From: an uncultured Alphaproteobacteria bacterium
Lineage (GTDB): Bacteria; Pseudomonadota; Alphaproteobacteria; RF32; CAG-239
Assembly: GCA_944392315.1 (NCBI GenBank)
Contig: CALXWH010000004.1
Span: 1-64,000, forward strand
Direction of reading: 5' to 3'
Length of the DNA: 64,000 nt
A program made the translations under genes and the position numbers. Below are positions 45,753-53,923 of this stretch, in pieces. The notes beneath the pieces were generated by a model. It was given only the letters and a program-made list of their open reading frames with translations. It was not told the DNA's origin and did no database searches. Position 1 is the stretch's first letter. Each line of letters begins with the position of its first letter.

Positions 45753-46681
45753 CAAACACACCGGCTCCCCGCAACAAAACCATTGTCTTAAGTGACGCCG
45801 AAATAGATGAATATTCATCAAGAGCATTAACACTGACTAAAAAAGCAAAAGTCAGTGAAATTTTAAACCGCACCATTTGGCAAGACACTTTTGATGCACT
45901 TCGTTTTCTGCCGGCAAATTTTGCGGATTTGGTTGTAGTGGATCCGCCCTATAATTTAACCAAAAAATTTGGCACCAAAGAATTTAAGTCAATGGATTGG
46001 AACGATTACAAGCGTTGGATGGATAAATGGCTGGCAGAAGTATTTATCTCCTTAAAGCCCAATGGGAGTCTTTATATTTGTTCGGATTGGAACACTTCTA
46101 TCGCCATACCGGAGATTGCCGGCAAATATTTTTTGCTCAAAAACCGCATCACCTGGGAACGGGAAAAAGGTCGTAGCTCCGGCAACAATTGGAAAAACTG
46201 CATAGAAGACATTTGGTTTTTCACCAAATCAAGCGAATACACCTTTAATCTGGACGCCGTAAAATTAAAACGTCCGGTGCTTGCCCCATACAAAGATGAC
46301 AATGGCATCCCCAAAGATTGGCAAGAAGATGATGAGGAAGAAGGCAAAAAATACCGTTTAACCGCTCCGTCAAATCTATGGACGGATATTTCTATTCCTT
46401 TCTGGTCAATGGCCGAAAACACCCCTCACCCAACGCAAAAACCTGAAAAATTGATAGCCAAATTAATTTTAGCTTCCAGCAATGAAGGAGACGTGGTTTT
46501 TGACCCGTTTTTAGGTTCCGGCACAACTTCGGTAACCGCTGCCAAATTAGGACGCCAATATGTGGGCATAGAGCGCGAAAAAGAATATGTTGCGTTAGCC
46601 GAAAAAAGATTAGAGATGGCACAAACCGATAAAACCATCCAAGGCTATGAAGACGGAGTGTTCAAACTGCGCCACGCATAA
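45749..46681 (+). CDS. Orphan DNA methyltransferase, beta class (N6-adenine or N4-cytosine)
   Basis: A 310-residue SAM-dependent DNA methyltransferase. The catalytic motif VVDPPYNLT comes first (near residue 70) and the SAM motif FDPFLGSGTTSVTAA near residue 255, which is the beta-class order. The stretch HPTQKPEKLIAKLILASSNEGDVV resembles E. coli YhdJ and CcrM. It lacks the C-terminal DNA-binding extension of CcrM, so the target is probably not GANTC; the target cannot be read from sequence. No endonuclease gene is adjacent. The start overlaps the ptsH stop by 4 bases, an unusual operon partner. Confidence 0.9.
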   Translation: MTNTPAPRNKTIVLSDAEIDEYSSRALTLTKKAKVSEILNRTIWQDTFDALRFLPANFADLVVVDPPYNLTKKFGTKEFKSMDWNDYKRWMDKWLAEVFISLKPNGSLYICSDWNTSIAIPEIAGKYFLLKNRITWEREKGRSSGNNWKNCIEDIWFFTKSSEYTFNLDAVKLKRPVLAPYKDDNGIPKDWQEDDEEEGKKYRLTAPSNLWTDISIPFWSMAENTPHPTQKPEKLIAKLILASSNEGDVVFDPFLGSGTTSVTAAKLGRQYVGIEREKEYVALAEKRLEMAQTDKTIQGYEDGVFKLRHA

Positions 46682-46802
46682 GGATTGGAGAAAGACTTTT
46701 GTACTTTTGAGCATACAACTATCAAAATTCTACAGACACCGCGCCAAAACACCGATTAACATCTTGATTTTGAGATATATTCTAATAAAACAAAAAAAAC
46801 TA

Positions 46803-46831
46803 TTGCAAAAACATATAACCTCGTATATAGT
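46803..46831 (+). promoter_or_regulatory. Sigma-70 promoter of the structured RNA
   Basis: TTGCAA (46803-46808), 17 bases, TATAGT (46826-46831). The expected start at 46838-46840 coincides with the first base of a 7-bp hairpin, which supports the assignment. Confidence 0.7.
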
Positions 46832-46837
46832 GACACA

Positions 46838-47030
46838 CGAATTTGATAAAGAGCAAATTCAGGGCATCAGAACCCCTTAAGCAATAGAGACCTACTCTTG
46901 CAGGTAAAAGAAAAAATATACAGTCACGTTCGGACGGATGTCGACGAATAAGAGCTACTCAAATAAGTCGAGCCGTCAATTGCTTACGGTTTCTGAACAT
47001 CCGCCCGCCTTATTCGCGGGCTTTTTCTTT
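46838..47030 (+). ncRNA. Unclassified structured RNA or leader RNA upstream of ftsH
   Basis: About 190 bases without a convincing gene, bounded by a 17-spaced promoter and a strong terminator. Visible pairings are a 5' hairpin (GAATTTG 46839-46845 with CAAATTC 46854-46860), a closing stem (CAGAACC 46868-46874 with GGTTTCTG 46988-46995, and TAAGCAAT 46878-46885 with ATTGCTTA 46979-46986) and an inner arm (GACGG 46933-46937 with CCGTC 46973-46977, TCGAC 46941-46945 with GTCGA 46967-46971). A competing helix, 46931-46941 with 46997-47007 (10 of 11 pairs), would take most of the terminator's 5' arm. Size is near 6S RNA, but the layout does not match 6S, tmRNA, SRP RNA or RNase P. It may be a free small RNA or an attenuator for ftsH. 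Confidence 0.6.
47003..47030 (+). terminator. Terminator of the structured RNA
   Basis: GCCCGC (47003-47008) pairs with GCGGGC (47016-47021), followed by TTTTTCTTT. Its 5' arm is also part of the competing helix described for the RNA. Confidence 0.85.
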
Positions 47031-47090
47031 ACCTCATTTCAAAAATCAAGACAATCTACCCCCAAGTTTTTTCAAAAACAAAAATAGCTA

Positions 47091-47121
47091 TTGAGTTTTG
47101 AGCGAGTTCGCTCTATATAAT
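47091..47121 (+). promoter_or_regulatory. ftsH promoter with palindromes
   Basis: TTGAGT (47091-47096) is followed after 17 bases by TATATA (47114-47119), or after 19 by TATAAT (47116-47121). A perfect palindrome GAGCGAGTTCGCTC (47100-47113) fills the spacer, and a second one, TGAGTAAACTCA, lies just downstream near 47127-47138. ATTG, 18 bases, TCTATAT also resembles the alphaproteobacterial heat-shock consensus. The palindromes could be operators. Confidence 0.55.
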
Positions 47122-47145
47122 ATAACTGAGTAAACTCAAGTAATA

Positions 47146-47165
47146 TAAGCCCCACAAAGGGCTTA
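47146..47165 (+). promoter_or_regulatory. Hairpin in the ftsH leader
   Basis: AAGCCC (47147-47152) pairs with GGGCTT (47159-47164), extendable by one T-A pair. It lies 30 bases before the ftsH start and has no T run, so it is a leader structure rather than a terminator. Confidence 0.45.
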
Positions 47166-47195
47166 AGATGATATAAAAAAGGGAAATGAAAATAG

Positions 47196-49061
47196 ATGAA
47201 ACCAATGAAAAGCATGATATTTTGGCTGGTTGCATTTTTAGTGCTCAGTGTGATTATGAACAATTTCACACCGACGGCACGTCAAAATGCCACAACCCCG
47301 ATAGCCTTTTCGGAATTTATGGATAAAGCCGAAAGCAGCCAAGTAGAGTCCGTCACAATTGTAGGCAATGACATCTATGGAAATTACAACAACGGCACAA
47401 AATTCAGAACTTATGCTCCGTTTGATCCAAGCATGGTAGAAAACCTGCGTAAGATGGGCGTCAAGATAGAAGCCCGCCCGATAGACACTTCAGAAAGCAC
47501 CTTCTGGGGCATTGTCATTTCGTGGTTCCCGATGTTGTTGTTAATCGGCGTTTGGATATTTTTTATGCGCCAAGCAAACTCCGGCAATAATAAAGCCATG
47601 AGTTTCGGCAAATCCAGAGCAAGATTGATAGAAAACACCAAAAAAGTCACCTTTGCAGACGTTGCCGGCGCAGACGAAAGCAAACAAGAGCTTGAAGAGA
47701 TTATAGATTTTCTGAAAGACCCGCAAAAATTTCAACGTTTAGGCGGCAAAATTCCGAGAGGCGTTTTACTGGTTGGCCCTCCGGGAACAGGTAAGACGTT
47801 ACTGGCCAAAGCAGTCGCCGGAGAAGCAAATGTTCCGTTCTTTTCCATTTCCGGTTCTGACTTTGTGGAGATGTTTGTCGGCGTGGGAGCATCTCGTGTC
47901 AGAGATATGTTCGCCCAAGCCAAAAAGAACGCACCATGTTTGCTGTTTATTGATGAAATAGACGCTGTCGGTCGTCATCGTGGGGCAGGTTTAGGCGGCG
48001 GAAACGACGAACGCGAACAAACCCTCAACCAATTATTGGTAGAAATGGATGGTTTTGAACCCAATGAAAACGTCATCATAATTGCTGCGACCAACCGCCC
48101 GGACGTTTTGGATCCGGCCTTGCTGCGACCGGGACGTTTTGACCGTCAAGTAACGGTAAGCAATCCGGATGTTAAAGGCCGTGAAGAGATTTTGAAAGTC
48201 CATACGCGTAAAGTACCTTTGGCCAAAGATGTTGATTTAAGCGTAGTCGCTCGTGGCACACCTGGTTTTTCGGGTGCGGACTTGGCAAACTTAGTCAACG
48301 AAGCAGCACTTCTTGCTGCCCGCAAGAACAAACTCAAAGTCAGCTCTTCAGACTTTGATGAAGCCAAAGATAAAGTCTTAATGGGTAATGAGCGCAAATC
48401 TATGGCAATGGATGAGAAAGAAAAGCAATTAACGGCTTATCACGAAGCCGGACATGCGATTTGCTCATTAAATGTCAAAGATACCGACCCGATACACAAG
48501 GCCACGATTATTCCGAGAGGCCGTGCATTAGGTATGGTGCAGCAATTGCCGGAAAAAGACAAATACTCTTATACACGTGCGCAAATGTTGTCACGCCTAG
48601 CCATCTTGATGGGTGGACGTGTCGCAGAAGAGTTAAAATTCGGCTATGATGCCGTCACCTCTGGAGCATCATCGGATATCAATGCGGCAACAAATTTGGC
48701 ACGTGCGATGGTAACCGAATGGGGCATGAGTGATTTATTGGGGCCGATTCGTTATTCCGAAAACTCCAATGAAGTTTTCTTAGGCCGCGCCGTAACTCAA
48801 AATCAGAATATGAGCGAAGACACGGCACGTTTGGTGGATGCTGAAATCAAAAGACTTGTAACCGATGGTTATGAAGAAGCCAAAAAGATTTTGCAAACCC
48901 ACAAACAAGATTGGGAAACTCTGGCTCAAGCGTTAATGGAATATGAGACCCTTACCGGAGATGAAATCAAAGACATCTTAGCCGGTAAAGTGGTTGATAA
49001 AAACAAAGACGCACCTGTTCCGGAGGAAAAACGCACCAAAGCGTCCGTACCGGAGCTATAA
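47196..49061 (+). CDS. ftsH: ATP-dependent zinc metalloprotease FtsH
   Basis: A membrane-bound AAA+ protease that degrades misfolded membrane proteins and regulators such as the heat-shock sigma factor and LpxC. The 621 residues have two membrane segments (about 5-22 and 108-127), a small periplasmic domain between them, Walker A GPPGTGKT, Walker [12 protein letters not shown], the second region of homology with [21 protein letters not shown], and the zinc site HEAGH near residue 423. The only Shine-Dalgarno-like site (GGGA) is about 11 bases from the ATG. It has its own promoter and leader hairpin. tilS, the usual upstream neighbour, is absent. Confidence 0.97.
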   Translation: MKPMKSMIFWLVAFLVLSVIMNNFTPTARQNATTPIAFSEFMDKAESSQVESVTIVGNDIYGNYNNGTKFRTYAPFDPSMVENLRKMGVKIEARPIDTSESTFWGIVISWFPMLLLIGVWIFFMRQANSGNNKAMSFGKSRARLIENTKKVTFADVAGADESKQELEEIIDFLKDPQKFQRLGGKIPRGVLLVGPPGTGKTLLAKAVAGEANVPFFSISGSDFVEMFVGVGASRVRDMFAQAKKNAPCLLFIDEIDAVGRHRGAGLGGGNDEREQTLNQLLVEMDGFEPNENVIIIAATNRPDVLDPALLRPGRFDRQVTVSNPDVKGREEILKVHTRKVPLAKDVDLSVVARGTPGFSGADLANLVNEAALLAARKNKLKVSSSDFDEAKDKVLMGNERKSMAMDEKEKQLTAYHEAGHAICSLNVKDTDPIHKATIIPRGRALGMVQQLPEKDKYSYTRAQMLSRLAILMGGRVAEELKFGYDAVTSGASSDINAATNLARAMVTEWGMSDLLGPIRYSENSNEVFLGRAVTQNQNMSEDTARLVDAEIKRLVTDGYEEAKKILQTHKQDWETLAQALMEYETLTGDEIKDILAGKVVDKNKDAPVPEEKRTKASVPEL

Positions 49062-49071
49062 GTGCACAGAT

Positions 49072-49104
49072 AAAAAAGCCTGTTGTAAAAGCAGGCTTTT
49101 TTAA
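49072..49104 (+). terminator. Terminator after ftsH
   Basis: AAAAAAGCCTG (49072-49082) pairs with CAGGCTTTTTT (49092-49102). Confidence 0.88.
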
Positions 49105-49144
49105 TATCACATATTCAAAATAAGGAAAAGCCGTACATCCTTGC

Positions 49145-49180
49145 ATAAAAAGCAAAACGCCCCTTATTCAAGAGGCGTTT
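49145..49180 (-). terminator. Terminator of the small membrane protein gene at 49251
   Basis: AAACGCC (49155-49161) pairs with GGCGTTT (49174-49180), with inner pairs CTT/AAG. On the minus strand a T-rich tail follows. The 70 bases between it and the stop codon are relatively GC-rich and contain a short ACGGATTTCCGT palindrome. Confidence 0.7.
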
Positions 49181-49250
49181 ATATTAAATTTAATTGAGCT
49201 ATCAGGCTGCTCTGCGACGGATTTCCGTTACTAAACACGAGTTAGACCAT

Positions 49251-49658
49251 TCAAATCGTAAGTTTCAGATTCTTAGTTTGTCTGTTTTGCATTTCAGGAA
49301 GCCAAAACAAAGCACCTCCCCACCATATTGCAGATGGTATCAAAAGAGCTAAAAGGTGTTCAAAATTGCCAGCTATTCCACCGGATGGGGCAAGACAAAA
49401 GCTGACAACACTCAGCACGCTAAAAATCGCTATAAAATACATAACGACCGCAAGCCCCTCAAGTTTATATGCACTCCGAAATAAATCCAGAAATTGCAAC
49501 GTAACCAGCAAAAGCCCTAGCAACATGACCACGCCCAAACTATACCATGGCAACCAAAACACATTTATACCACAGACCAAGCCAACAAGCCCGACAATAC
49601 ACAACTGACCGATAATAAATAGATACGGCCACCAAATTTTACTAAAAAATTTTTCCAT
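49251..49658 (-). CDS. Unknown four-helix membrane protein
   Basis: No family recognised. The 135 residues contain four hydrophobic segments (about 10-30, 33-55, 68-90 and 100-118) with short loops, a small integral membrane protein. It ends in a polar tail (MQNRQTKNLKL). The start context is the AT-rich TTATGGAAAAA type shared with other accessory genes here, preceded by a weak AGGG. Other genes of the region share its strand but have their own terminators. Confidence 0.6.
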   Translation of the reverse strand: MEKFFSKIWWPYLFIIGQLCIVGLVGLVCGINVFWLPWYSLGVVMLLGLLLVTLQFLDLFRSAYKLEGLAVVMYFIAIFSVLSVVSFCLAPSGGIAGNFEHLLALLIPSAIWWGGALFWLPEMQNRQTKNLKLTI

Positions 49659-49750
49659 AATCCCTAAATTTAAAGTTCATAATAATCAATAACCCTCTTA
49701 AAGTAGCTCCTAATATATCTTTTGTCAATCTTTATAATTCCCCTCCTTGC

Positions 49751-49779
49751 CACAAAAAAGGAGCCGCCGAAGCAGCCCC
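49751..49779 (-). terminator. Terminator with UUCG tetraloop
   Basis: On the minus strand an 8-bp stem (49779-49772 with 49767-49760) closes a C(UUCG)G tetraloop, followed by six T. It ends the gene at 49806. Confidence 0.88.
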
Positions 49780-49805
49780 TAAAATAGCAGTGAAGTTTAT
49801 TACGA

Positions 49806-50375
49806 TTAGTCAAAATAAAGATTATCGTAATAAAGAGGTGACCACTGATTAATGTGCATCTTCCCTCTTTCATCAAACAAAAGTTTCTTTCTGCCCACCA
49901 TGAGGTTGACTTTAACCAAAGTACCTCCTCTTCCACGTGAGCCATTGGAGCGGTAATACATCCATCCGCCATCCTCTTCACGGATGAGGTAAAAACGTTC
50001 ATTTATCGGCATAAAAGCTCGTACATTTTCGTGCAGAACCATGCCGTGTTCGTTTATCACCTTCAGCCCATGCCCTTTCACAAGGTCATAGTCTGAAACA
50101 ATTTCAATCTCTTCTGCGGATGCAATACGGTACGTTCCAATCTGCGTAGATCGCTGCCCATTAAAGGCAACTAAAGTCTGCCAGTCGGGCGTATATTCAA
50201 ATACCTGCCCGTCAAGCATTGAAATTTTGTTAGACTTGGTTCCGACAGCAATTTTTTCCACTCCGGACATAATGGGCATTTTGCTGTTTTTATCAGCATA
50301 AAGATTAGAACCACGCAATACCATACCACTGAAAACCGGCGCTACATGAGCTGCCGATAAATTTAAATTTCCCAT
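49806..50375 (-). CDS. Unknown beta-rich protein, 189 residues
   Basis: No family recognised. The chain is predominantly short beta strands with Gly/Asp turns (ISMLDGQVFEYTPDW, KVINEHGMVLHENVRAF, DGGWMYYRSNGSRGRGG), reminiscent of propeller-like or WG-repeat proteins. It has no signal peptide or membrane segment. The ATG at 50375 lacks a Shine-Dalgarno site and sits in the ATTATGGGAAAT context shared with the tandem paralogues at 35.5-37.8 kb. A relationship to the two METKF proteins at 57.8-59.9 kb is possible from style, but not shown by clear identity. Confidence 0.6.
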   Translation of the reverse strand: MGNLNLSAAHVAPVFSGMVLRGSNLYADKNSKMPIMSGVEKIAVGTKSNKISMLDGQVFEYTPDWQTLVAFNGQRSTQIGTYRIASAEEIEIVSDYDLVKGHGLKVINEHGMVLHENVRAFMPINERFYLIREEDGGWMYYRSNGSRGRGGTLVKVNLMVGRKKLLFDERGKMHINQWSPLYYDNLYFD

Positions 50376-50481
50376 AATTGTAAAATAAAAAAATTAAACA
50401 AATTCTTATCAAAAACTTCCTTACCATACCACATTTTTCGCCCTCGTGCAAGTGTTTTTTGTCAAAAAAATCATTTTAGTC

Positions 50482-50517
50482 AAAAAAAGAGGATTGAAAC
50501 CATTCGTCTCAACCCTC
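50482..50517 (-). terminator. Terminator of the membrane protein gene at 50539
   Basis: GAGGATTGAAAC (50489-50500) pairs with GTCTCAACCCTC (50506-50517) with two wobbles. On the minus strand seven T follow. Confidence 0.8.
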
Positions 50518-50538
50518 AACAGCATACAAAAGTTTTAA

Positions 50539-51213
50539 TTAAGCATTCCAACCTTGCTTTTGCAGCTTAAATTGATATAACGCCCCCACGGCAATATAGG
50601 GCAAGAACATTTCACTCGATTCTTCCAACAACTGACAAATTGCATACGTTTGCTCCGGTAGGGACACACCGTTATGAGCTTTCCGCCAGTTAGAAGGAAA
50701 TCTATCCACCCACTTTGCGCACACACCCACCGTACACAAAACCGCAATAGACCAAGTTACCGGATTAAATTGGAAAAATGAACGCACCAAATGTTTAGAA
50801 TATTTAACCGCCAAATAAATCACCGCACCGGCAACAATCAGTAACACTAACCCAAAAATAATTTTCTCGCTCAACGGATTATTCGGGTTCAAGAAAAATC
50901 TGGACTTAAACGGAGTTGTATCAGTTTTGGACAAGTGGTGCTGAATCCCTTGTTCGCGCAACAAAGCACACATAGATAAAAACAACAGCATCGCCCATGT
51001 TTTAATTCTATCCTGAAAATTATCACACAACACCAACAACACCGCAATCAAAACCACATAGCCAAAATGCGTAATATCCTCAATAATTCCGCCCTCTTCA
51101 GTAATGCTTAAAATATCATTTGGATACAAATAATAAACACCTGCCATAAACGCGCCCCATAACAAAACAAACGCAATCGGCATAAACAGAGGTGACATAA
51201 ATATTTTTTTCAT
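50539..51213 (-). CDS. Unknown integral membrane protein, 224 residues
   Basis: No family recognised. About five hydrophobic segments are visible (roughly 8-28, 50-66, 74-90, 118-138 and 150-170). The loop after the third carries conserved-looking polar residues (LREQGIQHHLSKTDTTPFKSRFFLNPNNPLSEK), and the C-terminal segment is amphipathic (YAICQLLEESSEMFLPYIAVGALYQ). The E-x-x-x-HH loop facing one side and the late Glu residues suggest a possible metal or lipid-headgroup site, but that is speculation from residue placement. Confidence 0.65.
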   Translation of the reverse strand: MKKIFMSPLFMPIAFVLLWGAFMAGVYYLYPNDILSITEEGGIIEDITHFGYVVLIAVLLVLCDNFQDRIKTWAMLLFLSMCALLREQGIQHHLSKTDTTPFKSRFFLNPNNPLSEKIIFGLVLLIVAGAVIYLAVKYSKHLVRSFFQFNPVTWSIAVLCTVGVCAKWVDRFPSNWRKAHNGVSLPEQTYAICQLLEESSEMFLPYIAVGALYQFKLQKQGWNA

Positions 51214-51316
51214 ATTAAAAGTCCTAGTTCGTTAACAAATATGGGAAAATTGTAAAAACAAAAAATAATCAAGCAACAAAAAAGTCCGCGCTGTGAATAA
51301 GTAAAGATGTATAATT

Positions 51317-51898
51317 TTACCAGCGAATTTCTGCATTTTGCTCTAGTATTCCGACAAGCCTCTTCAACACACTTTGCTCCACAAACTCCCCTTTTCTGAC
51401 CCAAATTGCGCTTTCCACCTCATCCTGCACATAAAAAGGTGAAACACGCCGATAATTTTTTTGCAACACCGCCACACTATCGGTAATCACAGCGCTTTTT
51501 CCTTCCAAATTTTGCATTTCACCATGATAAACACAATCCACTACAATCTGCGGCTTGAGCTTTTCTTTTCCGGTCATAAATAGCGCATAAACCGACGCCC
51601 CACCGGCAACATAAATATCCTCTTCCACATCTGTCATTTCCTTTTGAGAGGTAATAACGCAATGATGCGCCTCATCACTAACTTCATAATTCTCATCTGA
51701 CGTTAAAACAAAAATCCGACATCCCTCAATCGTCCGATTAGGAAAACTTTCGTACGTCACTCTGCCACAAACAATCGTCTGTCCGGCCACCACGTCCAAA
51801 AAATGCTTAGCATCGCTCGGCACATTCCAAGGAATATGTTTTCCAATTCCGATAACATCATCACCCAAATGCCGACACCACATAGCCACAACAGTCAT
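51317..51898 (-). CDS. folA: Dihydrofolate reductase-like protein
   Basis: Reduces dihydrofolate to tetrahydrofolate with NADPH. The 193 residues show GIGKHIPWNVPSDAKHF, with the Trp and catalytic Asp of the active site, then TIVCGRVTYESFPNRTI (NADPH-binding helix) and YVAGGASVYALFM (the GG motif). The C-terminal 40 residues extend past the usual 160, and the N-terminus MTVVAMWCRHLGDDV deviates from the common SLIVA-type strand, so a divergent or related reductase is possible. thyA is not adjacent. It lies 16 bases behind rnhB on the same strand. Confidence 0.82.
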   Translation of the reverse strand: MTVVAMWCRHLGDDVIGIGKHIPWNVPSDAKHFLDVVAGQTIVCGRVTYESFPNRTIEGCRIFVLTSDENYEVSDEAHHCVITSQKEMTDVEEDIYVAGGASVYALFMTGKEKLKPQIVVDCVYHGEMQNLEGKSAVITDSVAVLQKNYRRVSPFYVQDEVESAIWVRKGEFVEQSVLKRLVGILEQNAEIRW

Positions 51899-51913
51899 AA
51901 CACCCCACTCCTC

Positions 51914-52534
51914 TTATTTCAAAAATTCTTTAATCGGCGCATACGAGCGACGATGCTCCGGCGTCACTCCAAATTTTTTTAAGCCTTCAATATGCGCTTT
52001 CGTTCCATAACCGGCATTTTTCTCAAATCCATACCCCGGATATTGCAAAGCCATCTCTTCCATCAATTTATCACGATAAACTTTCGCCAAAATAGAAGCC
52101 GCCGCAATGGAATAAGATTTAGCATCTCCCTTAATAACAGCCTTCGTCGGATATCCAAAATTTTTAGGTTCACGATTACCATCCACCAGCACCATATCCG
52201 GTTTAATTTGCGCCGCCTCCAGAGCACGTTTCATCGCCAAAAACGAAGCATTGAGAATATTAATATCATCAATTTCCTGAGCTGACGCCTGCCCAATACC
52301 GATTTTAATATATCCTCTCTCTGCTTCTTCCTGTAAAACCGCAAAAAGCTGTTCTCTTTTCTTTTTAGACAACTTCTTAGAATCATTCAAATTTTCTAAT
52401 AAAAACGGATTAACATCTCGCCTCAGAAAAAGTGCACATCCGGCAACCACCGGCCCAACCCAAGGCCCACGCCCCGCTTCATCCACACCGGCAACCATAC
52501 CGTTAAATTCATCTTCCAACACAAAATCAGGCAT
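51914..52534 (-). CDS. rnhB: Ribonuclease HII
   Basis: Removes RNA from RNA-DNA hybrids and single ribonucleotides from DNA. The 206 residues have the catalytic VAGVDEAGRGPWVGPVV with Asp and Glu, then LNDSKKLSKKKREQL, LVDGNRE and the final Asp in IIKGDAKSYSIAAASILAKVYRD-type segments. The length is standard. GGAG precedes the ATG. folA-like follows after 16 bases. In several alphaproteobacteria rnhB sits next to ccrM; here the methyltransferase gene lies 5 kb away. Confidence 0.95.
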   Translation of the reverse strand: MPDFVLEDEFNGMVAGVDEAGRGPWVGPVVAGCALFLRRDVNPFLLENLNDSKKLSKKKREQLFAVLQEEAERGYIKIGIGQASAQEIDDINILNASFLAMKRALEAAQIKPDMVLVDGNREPKNFGYPTKAVIKGDAKSYSIAAASILAKVYRDKLMEEMALQYPGYGFEKNAGYGTKAHIEGLKKFGVTPEHRRSYAPIKEFLK

Positions 52535-52599
52535 AAAAAATATCTCCTATAAAGCTATAAGAGATATTAGCAAACACTTTTGATAACACAAGGATTTTC

Positions 52600-52911
52600 T
52601 TAATTTTTAAGCACTTTTAAGCCCTCATACTCCGCTTCAATAATTCCCCCGACCACGACGGCAACATTAGGGTATCCGGCCTCTTCAAATTTTTCAGCAA
52701 CCTCCGAGGCCACCCCACCCGATGTACACAAAATATTGACCATCTTATCACCTTTCGGATTATATTCAGCCATAAACTTATCCGGATTAACCTTATCGGC
52801 GCGAATAACAATATGCGGCATAGCAAGCCGCTCGTGAGCATATTCTTCTTCGCCTCTGACATCCAGAATAATAGCTCCGGCTTTTAGGCTTTCAGGTTTA
52901 ACAAAACGCAT
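52600..52911 (-). CDS. Single-domain rhodanese-like protein
   Basis: A 103-residue rhodanese-fold protein. The active Cys is in the loop VNILCTSGGVASEVAE and the preceding strand AGAIILDVRGEEEYAHE is the CH2A/B-type signature. Small rhodaneses of this kind carry persulfide sulfur for thiol or tRNA chemistry. ATG 52911 is chosen because GGAGGAG lies immediately upstream; two earlier starts would place that site inside the gene. It is a single gene. Confidence 0.88.
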   Translation of the reverse strand: MRFVKPESLKAGAIILDVRGEEEYAHERLAMPHIVIRADKVNPDKFMAEYNPKGDKMVNILCTSGGVASEVAEKFEEAGYPNVAVVVGGIIEAEYEGLKVLKN

Positions 52912-53006
52912 TTTCTCCTCCATCAAGAATTTTCTTAAGATATATGCGTGAAGTTTCTCCCTTAAACCTCAATTTTAGTTGAGGGCACCCGATATTTTTC
53001 CAAAAC

Positions 53007-53036
53007 AAAAAGAGCGGTTCCAACCGAACCGCCCTC
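53007..53036 (-). terminator. Terminator of the lipoprotein gene
   Basis: GCGGTTC (53014-53020) pairs with GAACCGC (53026-53032). On the minus strand five T follow. Confidence 0.8.
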
Positions 53037-53053
53037 ATGCAATACATAACTGA

Positions 53054-53833
53054 TTAGAGTGATAAAATCTTATATTCAATTCCTGTGTCATCAACATTCA
53101 AGATTTCAAGTTGAATAGTACCTAATGTCACATTTTTATCATACATCGGGAATTTCAAAGTTTTATTTTCTTCCACCGGCTCCCCTCTGTCATTATGAAC
53201 GGTTTTATATTTAAAGACCATTTTATAATCTTCTATCCCGGCATAACGCACTTCAAAACTGGAAACAAGATGCTCATCATCCTCCTGTCTGGTTCGTTCA
53301 TTAACAAACTTCAGATCTTCCGGTTCAAGCTGGAAAGCTGTTTCAAGCAAAGCCAATCTGTCATTAAAGATTCTACCGACACGTGGATAAATATTTCCCC
53401 TATCATCTAAAAGCACAATATCGCCATAGCGATTCGGCTCAACTAAGCGATAGAAATGTTCATCAATCTCCACCTCACCAATAATTTTATAAACTTTTTC
53501 ATCGGAAAATTCTACCGGAACGGTATAAGAAACCAACGCCCCTTTCTTAGTAGGTCTTACGATTTCATCAGAATAAACTTCCTTTTCCAACACTTTGGAA
53601 GAAACCACGATTCCGCCCGGAACGGCATGACGAACAACACCGGCTTCATAATCGCTAATCGTTTCAGTTTCTTTAGCCACCGAAGAAAACTCACCAGTGT
53701 CATAATAACGAATATTGTAGGTATAAAAGAAGTCATTAAAAGTATTTCTCTTACCGAGAACATAATCCCCCTTCATATAATAAGAACAGGAAGCAACAGC
53801 CAAAACAGCCAAACCGATAAATATTTTTTTCAT
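53054..53833 (-). CDS. Lipoprotein of unknown function
   Basis: The 259-residue precursor has a lipoprotein signal (KKIFIGLAVLAVASC) with the lipid Cys at residue 16. ATG 53833 is chosen because the open frame upstream encodes no signal. The rest is beta-rich with repeated polar strands (SYTVPVEFSDEKVYKIIGEV, YGDIVLLDDRGNIYPRVGR). I recognise no domain. It is probably anchored in the inner or outer membrane and exposed to the periplasm. It is divergent from prmA. Confidence 0.75.
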   Translation of the reverse strand: MKKIFIGLAVLAVASCSYYMKGDYVLGKRNTFNDFFYTYNIRYYDTGEFSSVAKETETISDYEAGVVRHAVPGGIVVSSKVLEKEVYSDEIVRPTKKGALVSYTVPVEFSDEKVYKIIGEVEIDEHFYRLVEPNRYGDIVLLDDRGNIYPRVGRIFNDRLALLETAFQLEPEDLKFVNERTRQEDDEHLVSSFEVRYAGIEDYKMVFKYKTVHNDRGEPVEENKTLKFPMYDKNVTLGTIQLEILNVDDTGIEYKILSL

Positions 53834-53923
53834 AATATAATCTCTTTTTAACGTTTTCCTCACTATATTTATGCATCTTGAAAACAAACTTGTAAACAAA
53901 AAAAATAGATTTGAGGTAAACCT

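Noticed and set aside
45749..46681. Calling the methyltransferase CcrM
   Set aside because: It shares the beta-class motif order, but lacks the CcrM C-terminal extension and its diagnostic stretches; it is closer in style to YhdJ-type enzymes.
46647..46880. Short plus-strand open frame crossing the methyltransferase stop and the structured RNA promoter
   Set aside because: It overlaps the conserved methyltransferase end and contains the promoter and 5' hairpin of the RNA. A shorter version from a TTG near 46710 follows GGAG but shows no recognisable protein.
46838..47030. Assignment of the structured RNA as 6S, tmRNA, SRP RNA or RNase P
   Set aside because: It lacks the single long rod with a symmetric bubble (6S), the tag reading frame and TPsiC arm (tmRNA), the GGAA tetraloop-type SRP motif and the RNase P core. 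It was left unclassified.
49181..49250. GC-richer stretch between the 49251 gene and its terminator, considered as a tRNA-like or decayed RNA gene
   Set aside because: Only a short ACGGATTTCCGT palindrome is present; no cloverleaf or conserved T-loop could be drawn.
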